Origin: JAZPYZ01 sp045544455
Lineage (GTDB): Bacteria > Bacillota > Clostridia > Oscillospirales > Acutalibacteraceae
Direction of reading: 5' to 3'
DNA length: 64,000 nt
Assembly: GCA_045544455.1 (NCBI GenBank)
Contig: JAZPYZ010000014.1
Coordinates: 36,852 to 100,851 of the forward strand
Numbering within the stretch: the first letter of the stretch is position 1; each line of letters opens with the position of its first letter. The translations under genes were made by a program, and so were the position numbers. Positions 1 through 7,837 of this stretch are shown one piece after another. The notes under the pieces were generated by a model. The model was not told the DNA's origin and did no database searches. It saw only the letters and a list, made by a program, of their open reading frames with translations.

Positions 1-247
1 GGTGAATATCGGCGGCGTGTTGTTGGTATCGGGTGGCATCGGCAACCTGATCGACCGTATTGTTTCGGGTGGTCAAGTGACCGATTTCTTGTATTTTAAA
101 CTGATTAATTTCCCGATTTTCAACTTTGCGGATTGCTGCGTGGTGATCGGTGCGGCGCTGATTTTGATTTTCTTGCTGTTCTGCTACGAAGATACCGCTA
201 AACAACCGATAAAACCGGCACTTCCCGATGAAGGCGAGGCCGAATAA
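1..247 (+). CDS. lspA: Lipoprotein signal peptidase (signal peptidase II), C-terminal part
   Basis: This is the C-terminal half of the membrane aspartic protease that removes signal peptides from prolipoproteins after lipidation. The start lies before the window, so the GTG at base 2 should not be taken as a real start. The two conserved family blocks are visible: GNLIDR followed by VTDF, then FNFAD, which hold the catalytic aspartates (residues 28 and 44 of the visible part). Two membrane segments remain, then a short charged tail. The stop overlaps the next ATG by one base (TAATG), so it is co-translated with the following pseudouridine synthase. That lspA-rluD order is common in Firmicutes. 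Confidence 0.93.
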   Translation, partial: VNIGGVLLVSGGIGNLIDRIVSGGQVTDFLYFKLINFPIFNFADCCVVIGAALILIFLLFCYEDTAKQPIKPALPDEGEAE

Positions 248-1152
248 TGCAGGCGACGTGGATCTGTTTAGCGGAACAGGGCGGAACCCGGTTGGATGTG
301 TTTGTTGCCGAACATGGTGAAATTACCCGTTCGGCCGCGCAGGGTTGGATCGAAAAAGGCGCAGTGACGGTGAATGGTGCGGTACCGGCGAAGAATTATC
401 GGTTGCGTACCGATGACCGCGTGTGTGCCGATATCCCCGAACCGGTAGCGTATGATGTGAAACCGCAGGATATTCCGCTGGACATCGTGTATGAGGATGC
501 GGACTTGTTGGTAGTCAATAAGCCTAAAGGCATGGTGGTGCATCCGGCGGCCGGTAACTGGGACGGTACGCTCGTGAACGCGTTGTTGGCGCATTGCGGC
601 GACTCGCTTTCCGGTATCAACGGGGTGTTGCGCCCCGGTATCGTACATCGTATCGATAAAGATACCAGTGGATTGTTGATGGTGGCGAAAAACGATTTCG
701 CGCACCAAGGTCTGGCGGCGCAAATACAAGACCATTCTTTCCTCAGAGAATACGAGGCGGTGGTGGTGGGACACCTTAAAGAGATGACCGGTACGGTCAA
801 TGCTCCCATTGATCGCAACCCCACCGATCGCAAAAAAATGGCGATCGTGGCTGGCGGCAGACCGGCGGTTACGCATTACCGTGTGCTACAGGAATACCGG
901 GGATATTCCCATTTGCGATTGCGATTGGAAACCGGCCGCACCCATCAAATTCGGGTGCATATGGCCTCGCTCGGTCATCCGGTGGCCGGGGACACGGTGT
1001 ACGGCGGTCGCCACCAACCGAGTCTGTTGCACGGCCAATGTTTACACGCGAAAACATTGGGGTTTGTGCATCCGCGTTCGGGCGAATATCTGGAATTCAG
1101 CGGTGATTTACCGGTCGAATTTCAAACCTTTTTAAAGCAACTGGAACTATAA
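247..1152 (+). CDS. rluD: Large-subunit rRNA pseudouridine synthase, RluD/RluA family
   Basis: 301 aa, full length for the family. It isomerises uridine to pseudouridine in rRNA. An N-terminal S4 RNA-binding domain (about residues 1-60) is followed by the synthase domain. The motif HRIDKDTSG spans residues 134-142 and carries the catalytic Asp137. GRTHQIRVH downstream is the second conserved block. The ATG overlaps the lspA stop, so expression is coupled to it. A strong bidirectional hairpin follows directly. Family assignment is firm. The exact target (1911/1915/1917-type RluD or another position) is inferred from the lspA context and was not read from the sequence. Confidence 0.93.
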   Translation: MQATWICLAEQGGTRLDVFVAEHGEITRSAAQGWIEKGAVTVNGAVPAKNYRLRTDDRVCADIPEPVAYDVKPQDIPLDIVYEDADLLVVNKPKGMVVHPAAGNWDGTLVNALLAHCGDSLSGINGVLRPGIVHRIDKDTSGLLMVAKNDFAHQGLAAQIQDHSFLREYEAVVVGHLKEMTGTVNAPIDRNPTDRKKMAIVAGGRPAVTHYRVLQEYRGYSHLRLRLETGRTHQIRVHMASLGHPVAGDTVYGGRHQPSLLHGQCLHAKTLGFVHPRSGEYLEFSGDLPVEFQTFLKQLEL

Positions 1153-1183
1153 AAAGGACGGAGACCAAGTCTCCGTCCTTTTT
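1151..1183. terminator. Bidirectional Rho-independent terminator between rluD and glnA
   Basis: A 15-bp perfect stem with a 3-nt loop and an A-run and T-run on either side. It can end both the plus-strand lspA-rluD transcript and the minus-strand glnA transcript, which converge here. Confidence 0.9.
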
Positions 1184-1195
1184 GTTGTTTGTCTA

Positions 1196-3289
1196 TTACC
1201 GTACACCGAACAACAAGTCGCTGTAAGTTGGATAGGGCCAATGTTTTTTCGCGGTAATGCATTCCGCTTCGTCGCAATCGGCGCGCAGGGTTTGCATGCA
1301 GGCAAACACGTTGTCCCGGAATGCTTTGGCGGTTTTCAACGTATCGGTATGTTCCGCCGTCGTAGTGTTGACCGCCGCTTCCAGCTCGGTGACTTTGCGG
1401 TAGATCGATGCCGCCAGTGCCGCCAAACGGTTGACACGGTCGGTTTCGTAGGTGCAATCAATGTCGGATACCAACGATTTTTTCGCCATCGCCACGTCAC
1501 TGAGTTCTTTCATGTACGCGGTGATCGCCGGCAAGATATCCTTGTTGACCATGTCGATCATGGTCAACGCTTCGATGTTGATCAATTTTGCGTAGTTTTC
1601 CAACATAATCTCCAACCGCGATTCCAACTCGGTGCGGGAGAAGACCTTGTGGGTTTCAAACAACGCCACGTTTTTATCGTGCAACAGGTAAGGCAAGCAG
1701 TCCGGCGTGGATTTGAGATTTAACAAACCGCGTTCTTCGGTAGCTTCTTTTACCCAGGCATCGTCGTAGCCGTTGCCGTTAAAGATGATGCGTTTATGTG
1801 CTTTGATGGTATCGCGGATCAAGGTGTGCAGGGTTTCATTAAAATCTTCGGCGTTTTCAAGCACGTCCGCAAACTGTCTGAGCGATTCCGCCGCCGCGGT
1901 GTTGAGCACGGTATTCGCATCGGCGATCGATACCGACGAACCCAACATACGGAATTCAAACTTGTTACCGGTAAACGCGAAGGGGGAGGTGCGGTTGCGG
2001 TCGGTGGTATCTTTCGGGAACCGCGGCAAAATGTGCACGCCGACCTTCATCTGCACCTTTTCTTTCGCATCATAGGCGGTATCGTTTTCAAGCGATTCGA
2101 GAATCGCGCTCAGTTCATCTCCTAAGAAGATCGATACGATCGCCGGCGGTGCTTCGTTAGCACCTAAACGATGATCGTTACCGGCACCGGACGCCGAGAT
2201 GCGAAGCAGATCTTGATAATCGTCCACCGCTTTGATCACCGCACATAAGAACAGCAGGAACTGTGCGTTTTCATACGGCGTATCGCCCGGCTCCAACAGG
2301 TTGATGCCGGTGTTGGTCACCAACGACCAGTTGTTGTGTTTACCGCTGCCGTTGACACCGGCAAATGGTTTTTCATGAAGCAAACAGACCAAATTGTGTC
2401 GTTTAACCAGTTTTTGCATGATTTCCATTGTCAACTGGTTGTGGTCGGTGGCGATGTTGGTGGTGGTGAAAATCGGCGCGAGTTCATGTTGCGCCGGTGC
2501 CGCTTCGTTATGCTCGGTTTTGGCCAAAATGCCGAGTTTCCACAACTCGGTATCCAAATCCTTCATAAACGCCGCCACGCGCGGTTTGATCGTCCCGAAA
2601 TAATGATCTTCCAATTCTTGCCCTTTCGGCGGTTTCGCGCCGAACAAGGTGCGACCGGTAAAGATCAGGTCTTTGCGTTGATCGTACATATCCTTGTCGA
2701 TCAAAAAGTATTCCTGTTCCGATCCGACGGTGGTTTTTACCGACAACACGTCTTGGTTGCCGAACAATTTGACCACGCGCATCGCCTGACGGTTAATGGC
2801 TTCCATCGACCGCAATAACGGCGTCTTTTTATCCAAGGCTTCCCCGTTATACGAACAGAACGCTGTCGGGATGCACAGGGTGTTATCTTTGATAAACGCA
2901 AACGAAGTCGGGTCCCAAGCGGTATAGCCGCGCGCCTCAAAAGTCGCACGTAATCCGCCCGACGGAAAACTAGATGCGTCGGACTCACCTTTAATCAATT
3001 CTTTACCCGAAAATTCCATGATGACGTGTCCATCAGCTGACGGCGAGATAAAACTATCGTGTTTTTCCGCCGTGATACCGGTCATCGGTTGGAACCAGTG
3101 GGTGAAATGGGTGGCGCCTTTTTCGACCGCCCAATCTTTCATCGCGGAGGCAACCGCATTGGCCACGTCCGGTTTCAGAGACCGGCCTTCATCCATGGTT
3201 TTGCGCAGTGCTTTATACGTGTCTTTCGGGAGACGCTTACGCATCTCGTCGTCGTTAAACACCTGCGATCCGAATATTGCAGAAATCAT
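1196..3289 (-). CDS. glnA: Glutamine synthetase type III
   Basis: 697 aa, the long GSIII form (also called GlnN), clearly different from the roughly 450-aa GSI. It condenses ammonium and glutamate to glutamine with ATP. Diagnostic stretches include GATHFTHWFQPMTG near the N terminus, the HNEAAPAQHELAPIF block and the region RNRTSPFAFTGNKFEFRMLG. The start is the ATG at 3289, preceded by a CGGAG ribosome-binding site about 8 nt away, and it agrees with the usual family N terminus (xxxIFGSxVFND). The gene stands alone, with its own promoter and a short leader that contains a hairpin. GSIII is typical of anaerobic gut Clostridia and Bacteroidetes. Confidence 0.96.
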   Translation of the reverse strand: MISAIFGSQVFNDDEMRKRLPKDTYKALRKTMDEGRSLKPDVANAVASAMKDWAVEKGATHFTHWFQPMTGITAEKHDSFISPSADGHVIMEFSGKELIKGESDASSFPSGGLRATFEARGYTAWDPTSFAFIKDNTLCIPTAFCSYNGEALDKKTPLLRSMEAINRQAMRVVKLFGNQDVLSVKTTVGSEQEYFLIDKDMYDQRKDLIFTGRTLFGAKPPKGQELEDHYFGTIKPRVAAFMKDLDTELWKLGILAKTEHNEAAPAQHELAPIFTTTNIATDHNQLTMEIMQKLVKRHNLVCLLHEKPFAGVNGSGKHNNWSLVTNTGINLLEPGDTPYENAQFLLFLCAVIKAVDDYQDLLRISASGAGNDHRLGANEAPPAIVSIFLGDELSAILESLENDTAYDAKEKVQMKVGVHILPRFPKDTTDRNRTSPFAFTGNKFEFRMLGSSVSIADANTVLNTAAAESLRQFADVLENAEDFNETLHTLIRDTIKAHKRIIFNGNGYDDAWVKEATEERGLLNLKSTPDCLPYLLHDKNVALFETHKVFSRTELESRLEIMLENYAKLINIEALTMIDMVNKDILPAITAYMKELSDVAMAKKSLVSDIDCTYETDRVNRLAALAASIYRKVTELEAAVNTTTAEHTDTLKTAKAFRDNVFACMQTLRADCDEAECITAKKHWPYPTYSDLLFGVR

Positions 3290-3315
3290 GTTCCCAAACT
3301 CCGTTTCTTAAAACC

Positions 3316-3348
3316 AAAGGCACTACGGCCGTCTTCCGTAGCGCCTTT
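3316..3348 (-). promoter_or_regulatory. Leader hairpin upstream of glnA (possible attenuator)
   Basis: Read on the minus strand this is a 13-bp stem with a 7-nt loop, followed by a broken T-run. One pair is G-U on the minus strand but an A-C mismatch on the plus strand, so the minus strand is the likely transcript. It lies between the glnA promoter and its ribosome-binding site. It could be a weak attenuator or an RNA-stabilising 5' stem. I found no convincing tandem hexaloop (ANTAR-type) pair. Confidence 0.55.
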
Positions 3349-3363
3349 GCCTTAGATAGATAT

Positions 3364-3392
3364 AATATACAATGTTTAAAAAGGATTGTCAA
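3364..3392 (-). promoter_or_regulatory. Promoter of glnA
   Basis: TTGACA, a 17-nt spacer, then TATATT on the minus strand. The predicted transcript start is about 65 nt before the glnA ATG. Confidence 0.75.
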
Positions 3393-3427
3393 CTATTTTT
3401 ACAAAAACCGAGTTGAATCCCTCTGAT

Positions 3428-3551
3428 AAAGCAAAAACCTCGCCGCGTAATGCGACGAGATTTTCGCTTTGAGTTGAGGGGTATTTTGAGGAGGGTATCA
3501 TGTACTTTTGCGGTAGGAAACCAGGTTGCGGTACCTTGCTTCCCAAGTACA
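3428..3551 (-). ncRNA. Candidate small regulatory RNA in the lexA-glnA gap
   Basis: About 120 nt on the minus strand. At the 5' end a 7-bp stem (3545-3551 with 3501-3507) encloses shorter helices. Then comes an unpaired pyrimidine stretch with two C-rich blocks, CCCTCCTC and CCCCTC, which are complementary to Shine-Dalgarno sequences. At the 3' end is a 19-bp terminator hairpin with a T-run (3470 to 3428). Three of the 19 pairs are G-U on this strand but A-C mismatches on the other, which argues that this strand is transcribed. An extended -10 (TGGTATAGT) sits just upstream. I do not recognise it as a named RNA family. Confidence 0.5.
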
Positions 3552-3598
3552 AGTTTACTATACCACACGATTGTGAATGGGGTGTGAACAATGTGTAA
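3500..3598 (+). CDS. Possible 32-residue small protein (competing reading of the small-RNA locus)
   Basis: ATG at 3500 follows a strong Shine-Dalgarno (GAGGAGGG) by 4 nt and opens a 32-codon frame ending at TAA 3596-3598. The peptide has three cysteines (positions 4, 10 and 24) and a basic middle section. It lies exactly antisense to the candidate small RNA, so the purine-rich Shine-Dalgarno may be only the complement of the RNA's C-rich loop. I see no good plus-strand promoter. No function is assigned. Confidence 0.2.
   Translation: MYFCGRKPGCGTLLPKYKFTIPHDCEWGVNNV
3557..3565 (-). promoter_or_regulatory. Extended -10 promoter for the candidate small RNA
   Basis: TGG-TATAGT on the minus strand, an extended -10 of the TGTGN type used by several other promoters in this window. 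No good -35 is present at 16-18 nt (CACACC at best). Confidence 0.45.
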
Positions 3599-3620
3599 GA
3601 AAAATTTTTTGTTTTTATGA

Positions 3621-3660
3621 CAAACAAATGTTTGCATTTTCCGAACATATGTGCTATACT
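3621..3660 (+). promoter_or_regulatory. lexA promoter with two LexA-box-like operators
   Basis: The -35 TTGCAT (3632-3637) and -10 TATACT (3655-3660) are 17 nt apart. A palindromic CAAAC-N4-GTTTG (3621-3634) overlaps the -35, and CGAACATATGTGCT (3642-3655), close to the Gram-positive SOS box CGAAC-N4-GTTCG, fills the spacer. This arrangement fits autorepression by LexA. Confidence 0.7.
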
Positions 3661-3700
3661 ATGTGTGTCGTAATAAAAAACAAACAAAAGGAGGGTGCTC

Positions 3701-4285
3701 ATGAAGGGGTTAAACGATAAAGAACAACGCGTGTTGGCGTTTTTGCAAGAGCGTTTACAGGATGGCGTTCCGCCGTCTGTGCGCGAGATTTGTGCCGCGA
3801 CACAGATCAAATCGACTTCGACGGTGCACACCTGTTTGCGTAACTTAGAAGCCGGCGGCTATATCAATCGGCAAAGCGGGCTCAACCGTGCGATTCGTCT
3901 GCCGGGCGAAAACACCATGCGTGTACCATTGCTCGGAAAGGTGACGGCCGGTCAACCGATTCTGGCCATCGAAGAGGTGGAGGAATACGTCTCGTATTCC
4001 GGTGGTGGCTACCAAGCGAGTGAATTGTTTGCGTTGCGCGTATCCGGTACGAGTATGATCAACGCCGGCATTCTCGATCGCGACGTGGTGATCGTGCAAC
4101 GCACACCGGTTGCTCAAAACGGCGATATTGTGGTGGCGTTGATCGGAGATGAGGCGACGGTTAAACGCTTCTATAAAGAAGACGGGCATTTCCGTCTGCA
4201 ACCCGAAAACGACGAGTACGAACCGATTATCGTGGACGAAGTATCGGTACTTGGCAAAGTGGTGTCGTTGTTACGCTATTTCTAA
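3701..4285 (+). CDS. lexA: SOS repressor LexA
   Basis: 194 aa, normal length. It represses DNA-damage genes until RecA filaments trigger self-cleavage. The N-terminal winged helix (residues 1-65) binds operators. The C-terminal S24 peptidase domain holds the Ala83-Gly84 cleavage site (VTAGQP), Ser118 in SGTSM and Lys155 in EATVKR. The ATG at 3701 is preferred to an in-frame GTG at 3695, which falls inside the AAAGGAGG ribosome-binding site. Operator-like sites in its own promoter predict autoregulation. Confidence 0.97.
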   Translation: MKGLNDKEQRVLAFLQERLQDGVPPSVREICAATQIKSTSTVHTCLRNLEAGGYINRQSGLNRAIRLPGENTMRVPLLGKVTAGQPILAIEEVEEYVSYSGGGYQASELFALRVSGTSMINAGILDRDVVIVQRTPVAQNGDIVVALIGDEATVKRFYKEDGHFRLQPENDEYEPIIVDEVSVLGKVVSLLRYF

Positions 4286-4294
4286 TCAAACCGT

Positions 4295-4336
4295 AAAAAG
4301 CGAGGGAAACGCTTAGCGTTTTCCTCGCTTTTTTTG
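4295..4336 (+). terminator. Terminator after lexA
   Basis: Hairpin with an AAAAAGCGAGG arm and a matching CCTCGCTTTTT arm, followed by a run of T. Confidence 0.88.
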
Positions 4337-4353
4337 TCGGCATGGGCACTGAC

Positions 4354-4382
4354 TTGCTTTTTGAGCAGAAATACAGTATACT
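4354..4382 (+). promoter_or_regulatory. Promoter of the M23 peptidase gene
   Basis: TTGCTT, a 17-nt spacer, then TATACT, about 40 nt before the start codon. Confidence 0.65.
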
Positions 4383-4421
4383 ATTATTTTAGAACTGACA
4401 ACCGAAAGGAGTGTGCAGGGG

Positions 4422-6128
4422 ATGCGAACGACAAAATCAAATCGAACGCCTACGCGGCAAAACCGGGTGGCCGGCACACGGCTGTTTCGGATTTCGTATT
4501 GGGTGGGTGCCAAGGCGATTCGCGTGGTCAAATCGTATGCGCGCATTTTTTGGCGTAAAACCAAACCCATCCGCCGTTTGTTTGGCCGATTCGTCAACTG
4601 GTTGAAACCGCCGGTACTGGTTGTGACGAACGAACTTGGTCGGTTGGCCAACCATTTTGCCACGGCGGCTAAGTTGGTTTATCATACTGCTAAGACCGAA
4701 CCGAAACGCTTGGGGTCGGTGTTGGCGTCGTTGCCAAAACGCGCCTATCAAACCCACACACCGTTGGTGAGAGGGTTGATGAATGTTACGATGCCGCTTT
4801 GTGCGGTAGCGGTGTTGTTGGCGACGTTACAGTATTGGCATAGCCTAAATTATGCGTTGTCGGTCGAATATGACGGCAAAATGATCGGGTATATCGCAGA
4901 CGAGTCGGTATACGATGCGGCCGTAGAGATTGCGGCCGGTCGTGTAGTAAACGTGGACGATTCGTTCCAGATCGAACGCACTCCGAAACTGACCATCGCC
5001 ATGGCAAGTTCCTCCGAATTGATGGATGAGAATGAAACGTGCGACGCCATTTTGCGCACGGCCGGTAGCGCGGTGGCGGAAGCGTATGGGTTATATATTG
5101 ACGGCGAATTAACCGCGGTATTACCGTCCGAGGTTACCATTAATCGTGTTTTAAAAGAGTTGTTGGCACCACACGAACCCGAGGCTGAAAACGAACGAGC
5201 AGAGTTTGTATCGAATATTGAAATTGTGGAAGGGTTATATCCGGCCCAATCGGCCATTTCGGTGTTTGCTTTGCGGGATATTCTCAATCAAACACACGAG
5301 CAAGCCATCGATTATACGGTGCAGTCCGGCGACACCTTTACCAAGATTGCGGATGCCTATGACATGGATGTCGAGGAATTGAAGGATTTAAATGCCGAGA
5401 TTTCCAAATTGACGGCAGGGAAAACCATCACCGTTATCAAGAGCGTTCCGTTTTTACAGGTTAAGATCGTGCGTACGATCGAGTACGAAGATAAGGTGCC
5501 GTATAATACACAGTATATCAATGACGAATCGTATTATCTCGGCTATGAAAAAGTGAAAGTGTCCGGCAGGCAAGGTGAAAGCAACGTGGTTGCGGAAGTG
5601 GATTTGGTGGATGGAGTAGAACAAGGTCGCACCATCATCGAACGTCACATTACCGTCGAACCGGTCGACCGTGTGGTGATCGTCGGCGCGAAAGTATACC
5701 AAGAAGGAACGGTCATCGGCGACGGTGTCTCGACCGGCACCTTCGTGTGGCCGGTGCCGGGATGCACCAACATTTATTGGGGATTCGGATATCGTGACGG
5801 CGCGTATCATGCCGGTATTGACGTGTCCGATGGCAACACGTATGGGTTACCAATCATCGCATCGGACGGCGGTACTGTTACGGCGCTCAACAACACCGGT
5901 AGAGGCAGTTATGGCATGTACGTGTTAATTGATCACGGAAACGGCTATCAAACCATGTATGCGCACTGCAGTTCGGTATCAGTATCGGTTGGCCAAAAGG
6001 TCGCTCAGGGCGAAGTTATCGGGCGTGTTGGCAATACCGGTTACAGTACCGGCCCGCACCTGCATTTCGAGATTCGTGTCGATGGCGTACACGTCGATCC
6101 AAGACCGTTTGTGGACGGCAAAAAATAA
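4422..6128 (+). CDS. Membrane-anchored M23 peptidoglycan endopeptidase with LysM and G5 domains
   Basis: 568 aa. A basic N-terminal region of about 110 residues precedes one membrane segment (about 120-142), so the rest is outside the membrane. In order: a linker with repeated beta structure, LysM (about 296-341, IDYTVQSGDTFTKIA), G5 (about 346-424) and the M23 domain (about 461-560). The zinc ligands are His463, Asp467 (HAGID) and His548 (HLHFE). His515 and His546 complete the active site. It probably cuts peptide bridges of peptidoglycan. The ATG at 4422 is 10 nt after AAAGGAG; an earlier GTG at 4413 is too close to that site. It is a single-gene unit with its own promoter and terminator. 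The substrate bond is not readable. Confidence 0.9.
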   Translation: MRTTKSNRTPTRQNRVAGTRLFRISYWVGAKAIRVVKSYARIFWRKTKPIRRLFGRFVNWLKPPVLVVTNELGRLANHFATAAKLVYHTAKTEPKRLGSVLASLPKRAYQTHTPLVRGLMNVTMPLCAVAVLLATLQYWHSLNYALSVEYDGKMIGYIADESVYDAAVEIAAGRVVNVDDSFQIERTPKLTIAMASSSELMDENETCDAILRTAGSAVAEAYGLYIDGELTAVLPSEVTINRVLKELLAPHEPEAENERAEFVSNIEIVEGLYPAQSAISVFALRDILNQTHEQAIDYTVQSGDTFTKIADAYDMDVEELKDLNAEISKLTAGKTITVIKSVPFLQVKIVRTIEYEDKVPYNTQYINDESYYLGYEKVKVSGRQGESNVVAEVDLVDGVEQGRTIIERHITVEPVDRVVIVGAKVYQEGTVIGDGVSTGTFVWPVPGCTNIYWGFGYRDGAYHAGIDVSDGNTYGLPIIASDGGTVTALNNTGRGSYGMYVLIDHGNGYQTMYAHCSSVSVSVGQKVAQGEVIGRVGNTGYSTGPHLHFEIRVDGVHVDPRPFVDGKK

Positions 6129-6134
6129 GACAAC

Positions 6135-6172
6135 ACCCCCACTCGTTTTGAGGCGAGTGGGGGTTATCTTTT
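6135..6172 (+). terminator. Terminator after the M23 peptidase gene
   Basis: An 11-bp stem (ACCCCCACTCG with its complement) followed by a T-rich tail. Confidence 0.85.
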
Positions 6173-6221
6173 TCGAGAATTAGGCATACGTTGTACCAAT
6201 ACTCGAAAAGGAGTGTCGGTC

Positions 6222-7028
6222 ATGTTTGTCAAAGTCATTCGGCTTAAACGGTGGTTAGCGGCAGTAGCGTTTTTCGGTGTGTTGATCGGTGGACTTGGTT
6301 GGTGCGTAGCGAGACACGATACTGCCTCGGTATCGGCGCAAACCGATAACTGGGGGCTCAGTTTCCGGCAAGAAGGGCAAGCGCCCGTCGGCAACGCTTC
6401 GCCTGAGTTTTTAGCCGATTACAATGCGTATTTTGTCGGCGATCCTGGCGAAAAAACCATCTATCTTACCTTTGATGCTGGCTACGAAAACGGACATACT
6501 GCCGCGATCCTCGATACGTTAAAACAACACCAAGTGCCGGCAGCCTTTTTTGTGGTCGGGCACTATATCGAGTCGGCGCCCGATCTGGTCAAACGCATGG
6601 TGGCGGAAGGACATATCGTCGGGAATCACACCAACTCTCATCCGGATATGTCCGTTATTGCCGATCAAGCTTCCTTTCAACAAGAACTGAAAACGTTAGA
6701 ACAAGCCTACGAGCAACTCATCGGACAGCCGATGAAACGGTATTATCGGCCGCCGCAAGGTAAGTACAGCGAAACCAACCTGCGCATGGCTAATGAGATG
6801 GGATATGCCACCTTCTTTTGGAGTTTGGCGTATGTGGACTGGTATACAGACCGACAACCGTCGGCAGAGTATGCGTTCGAAAAGTTGTTGCCGCGCACCC
6901 ATGCCGGCGCGGTGGTGTTGCTGCATTCCACCTCCGCGACCAACGCCGCTGTTTTGGATGAGCTGATCGCCAAATGGAAAGCCGACGGCTACACCTTCGG
7001 CACACTGGACGATTTGTGCCAGGCGTAA
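6222..7028 (+). CDS. pdaA: Polysaccharide deacetylase, PdaA-like (spore cortex muramic-delta-lactam formation)
   Basis: 268 aa. An N-terminal hydrophobic segment (about residues 9-30) exports or anchors it. The NodB deacetylase domain follows, with TFDAGYENG carrying the catalytic Asp, the metal-binding NHTNSHP motif, the RPPQGKYSE block and the late LLHS motif. The FDAGYENG version and overall length match PdaA, which deacetylates N-acetylmuramic acid on the way to delta-lactam in spore cortex. A role in sporulation is therefore likely but inferred. The ATG at 6222 is 8 nt from AAAAGGAG; a GTG at 6213 overlaps that site. Confidence 0.85.
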   Translation: MFVKVIRLKRWLAAVAFFGVLIGGLGWCVARHDTASVSAQTDNWGLSFRQEGQAPVGNASPEFLADYNAYFVGDPGEKTIYLTFDAGYENGHTAAILDTLKQHQVPAAFFVVGHYIESAPDLVKRMVAEGHIVGNHTNSHPDMSVIADQASFQQELKTLEQAYEQLIGQPMKRYYRPPQGKYSETNLRMANEMGYATFFWSLAYVDWYTDRQPSAEYAFEKLLPRTHAGAVVLLHSTSATNAAVLDELIAKWKADGYTFGTLDDLCQA

Positions 7029-7069
7029 AAAACGGGCGCCACGCGCATGCGCGGGGCGGCCGCTTGGTA

Positions 7070-7837
7070 TCATGGATATGGGCGATAGGCAATATATTCG
7101 CAATTACTTTCTTGGCTTCGTTGTTTCATGACGGTTTCGACTTGCTGTTGCAACCGGATGGCTTGTTCTCTCGGAGATAGGATATCGTCCGGATAAAACG
7201 GGCCGTCGAGATAGATCGTCATGGTTGGCCGCTTACCAAACCGTCTGGTTTGGTACGTGGCGGTCATGGCGAAAACCGGTTTGCGGTGTTTGACTGGAAA
7301 CTTGAATGAACTTTCCTTAAATGGGCGAATATCTTTACAATATTCCCACACGTGTGCTTCCGGATAGATCACGATACACCGGTTTTGTTGCAAACGATAG
7401 GCAATGGCTTCGTTTAGTTGTTTGATACCGGCAACCGTATTGGCGATCGGCAAAGCGCCGAGAAACGGTAACATCTTGCCAATGACCGGAATTCCTAAAT
7501 TCGATGGACTGACCACCGTGTATATCCGGTGCGGAAATGCCGCCAAAGCCGGATTGAACACGTCCCCGACGGGTTGGGTGTGGTTGCCGTATATAAAACC
7601 ACCCTGTTTTATCGCTTGGCGCAAGGTGTCGGCATTTTGAAACCGGACATGTAACCACAACCGGCAATACACGCTTGAAAAAACCAATGCCAGCGTGTAT
7701 ATGAACGCCGACAACAGTTTGGAACCCAGGTCGTGCCGGATCCACCGATAGTGCGCCGGTAATACGTATTGTTGTTCTTGGGACTGTATAAAATCGTCCT
7801 CGAAGGATCGGTAGTATCGCACGATTGGTTGTTTCAT
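7070..7837 (-). CDS. PlsC-type 1-acyl-glycerolphosphate acyltransferase family protein (second of pair)
   Basis: 255 aa. It has a membrane segment near residues 42-60 and an acyltransferase fold. The acceptor motif reads NHTQPVGD (His86, Asp92), which is HX5D where the family usually has HX4D. The later block is YPEAH in place of FPEGT. The start at 7837 overlaps the upstream gene's stop (ATGA) and has GGAAAGGA 8 nt ahead, so it is translationally coupled. It is the last gene of a GT8-GT8-PlsC-PlsC operon, which suggests acylation of a glycolipid or surface glycan. The substrate is unknown. Confidence 0.75.
   Translation of the reverse strand: MKQPIVRYYRSFEDDFIQSQEQQYVLPAHYRWIRHDLGSKLLSAFIYTLALVFSSVYCRLWLHVRFQNADTLRQAIKQGGFIYGNHTQPVGDVFNPALAAFPHRIYTVVSPSNLGIPVIGKMLPFLGALPIANTVAGIKQLNEAIAYRLQQNRCIVIYPEAHVWEYCKDIRPFKESSFKFPVKHRKPVFAMTATYQTRRFGKRPTMTIYLDGPFYPDDILSPREQAIRLQQQVETVMKQRSQESNCEYIAYRPYP

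Noticed and set aside
7029..7069. Terminator between pdaA and the PlsC gene
   Set aside because: A very GC-rich stretch can fold in several imperfect ways, but there is no T-run on either strand; I could not support a defined stem.
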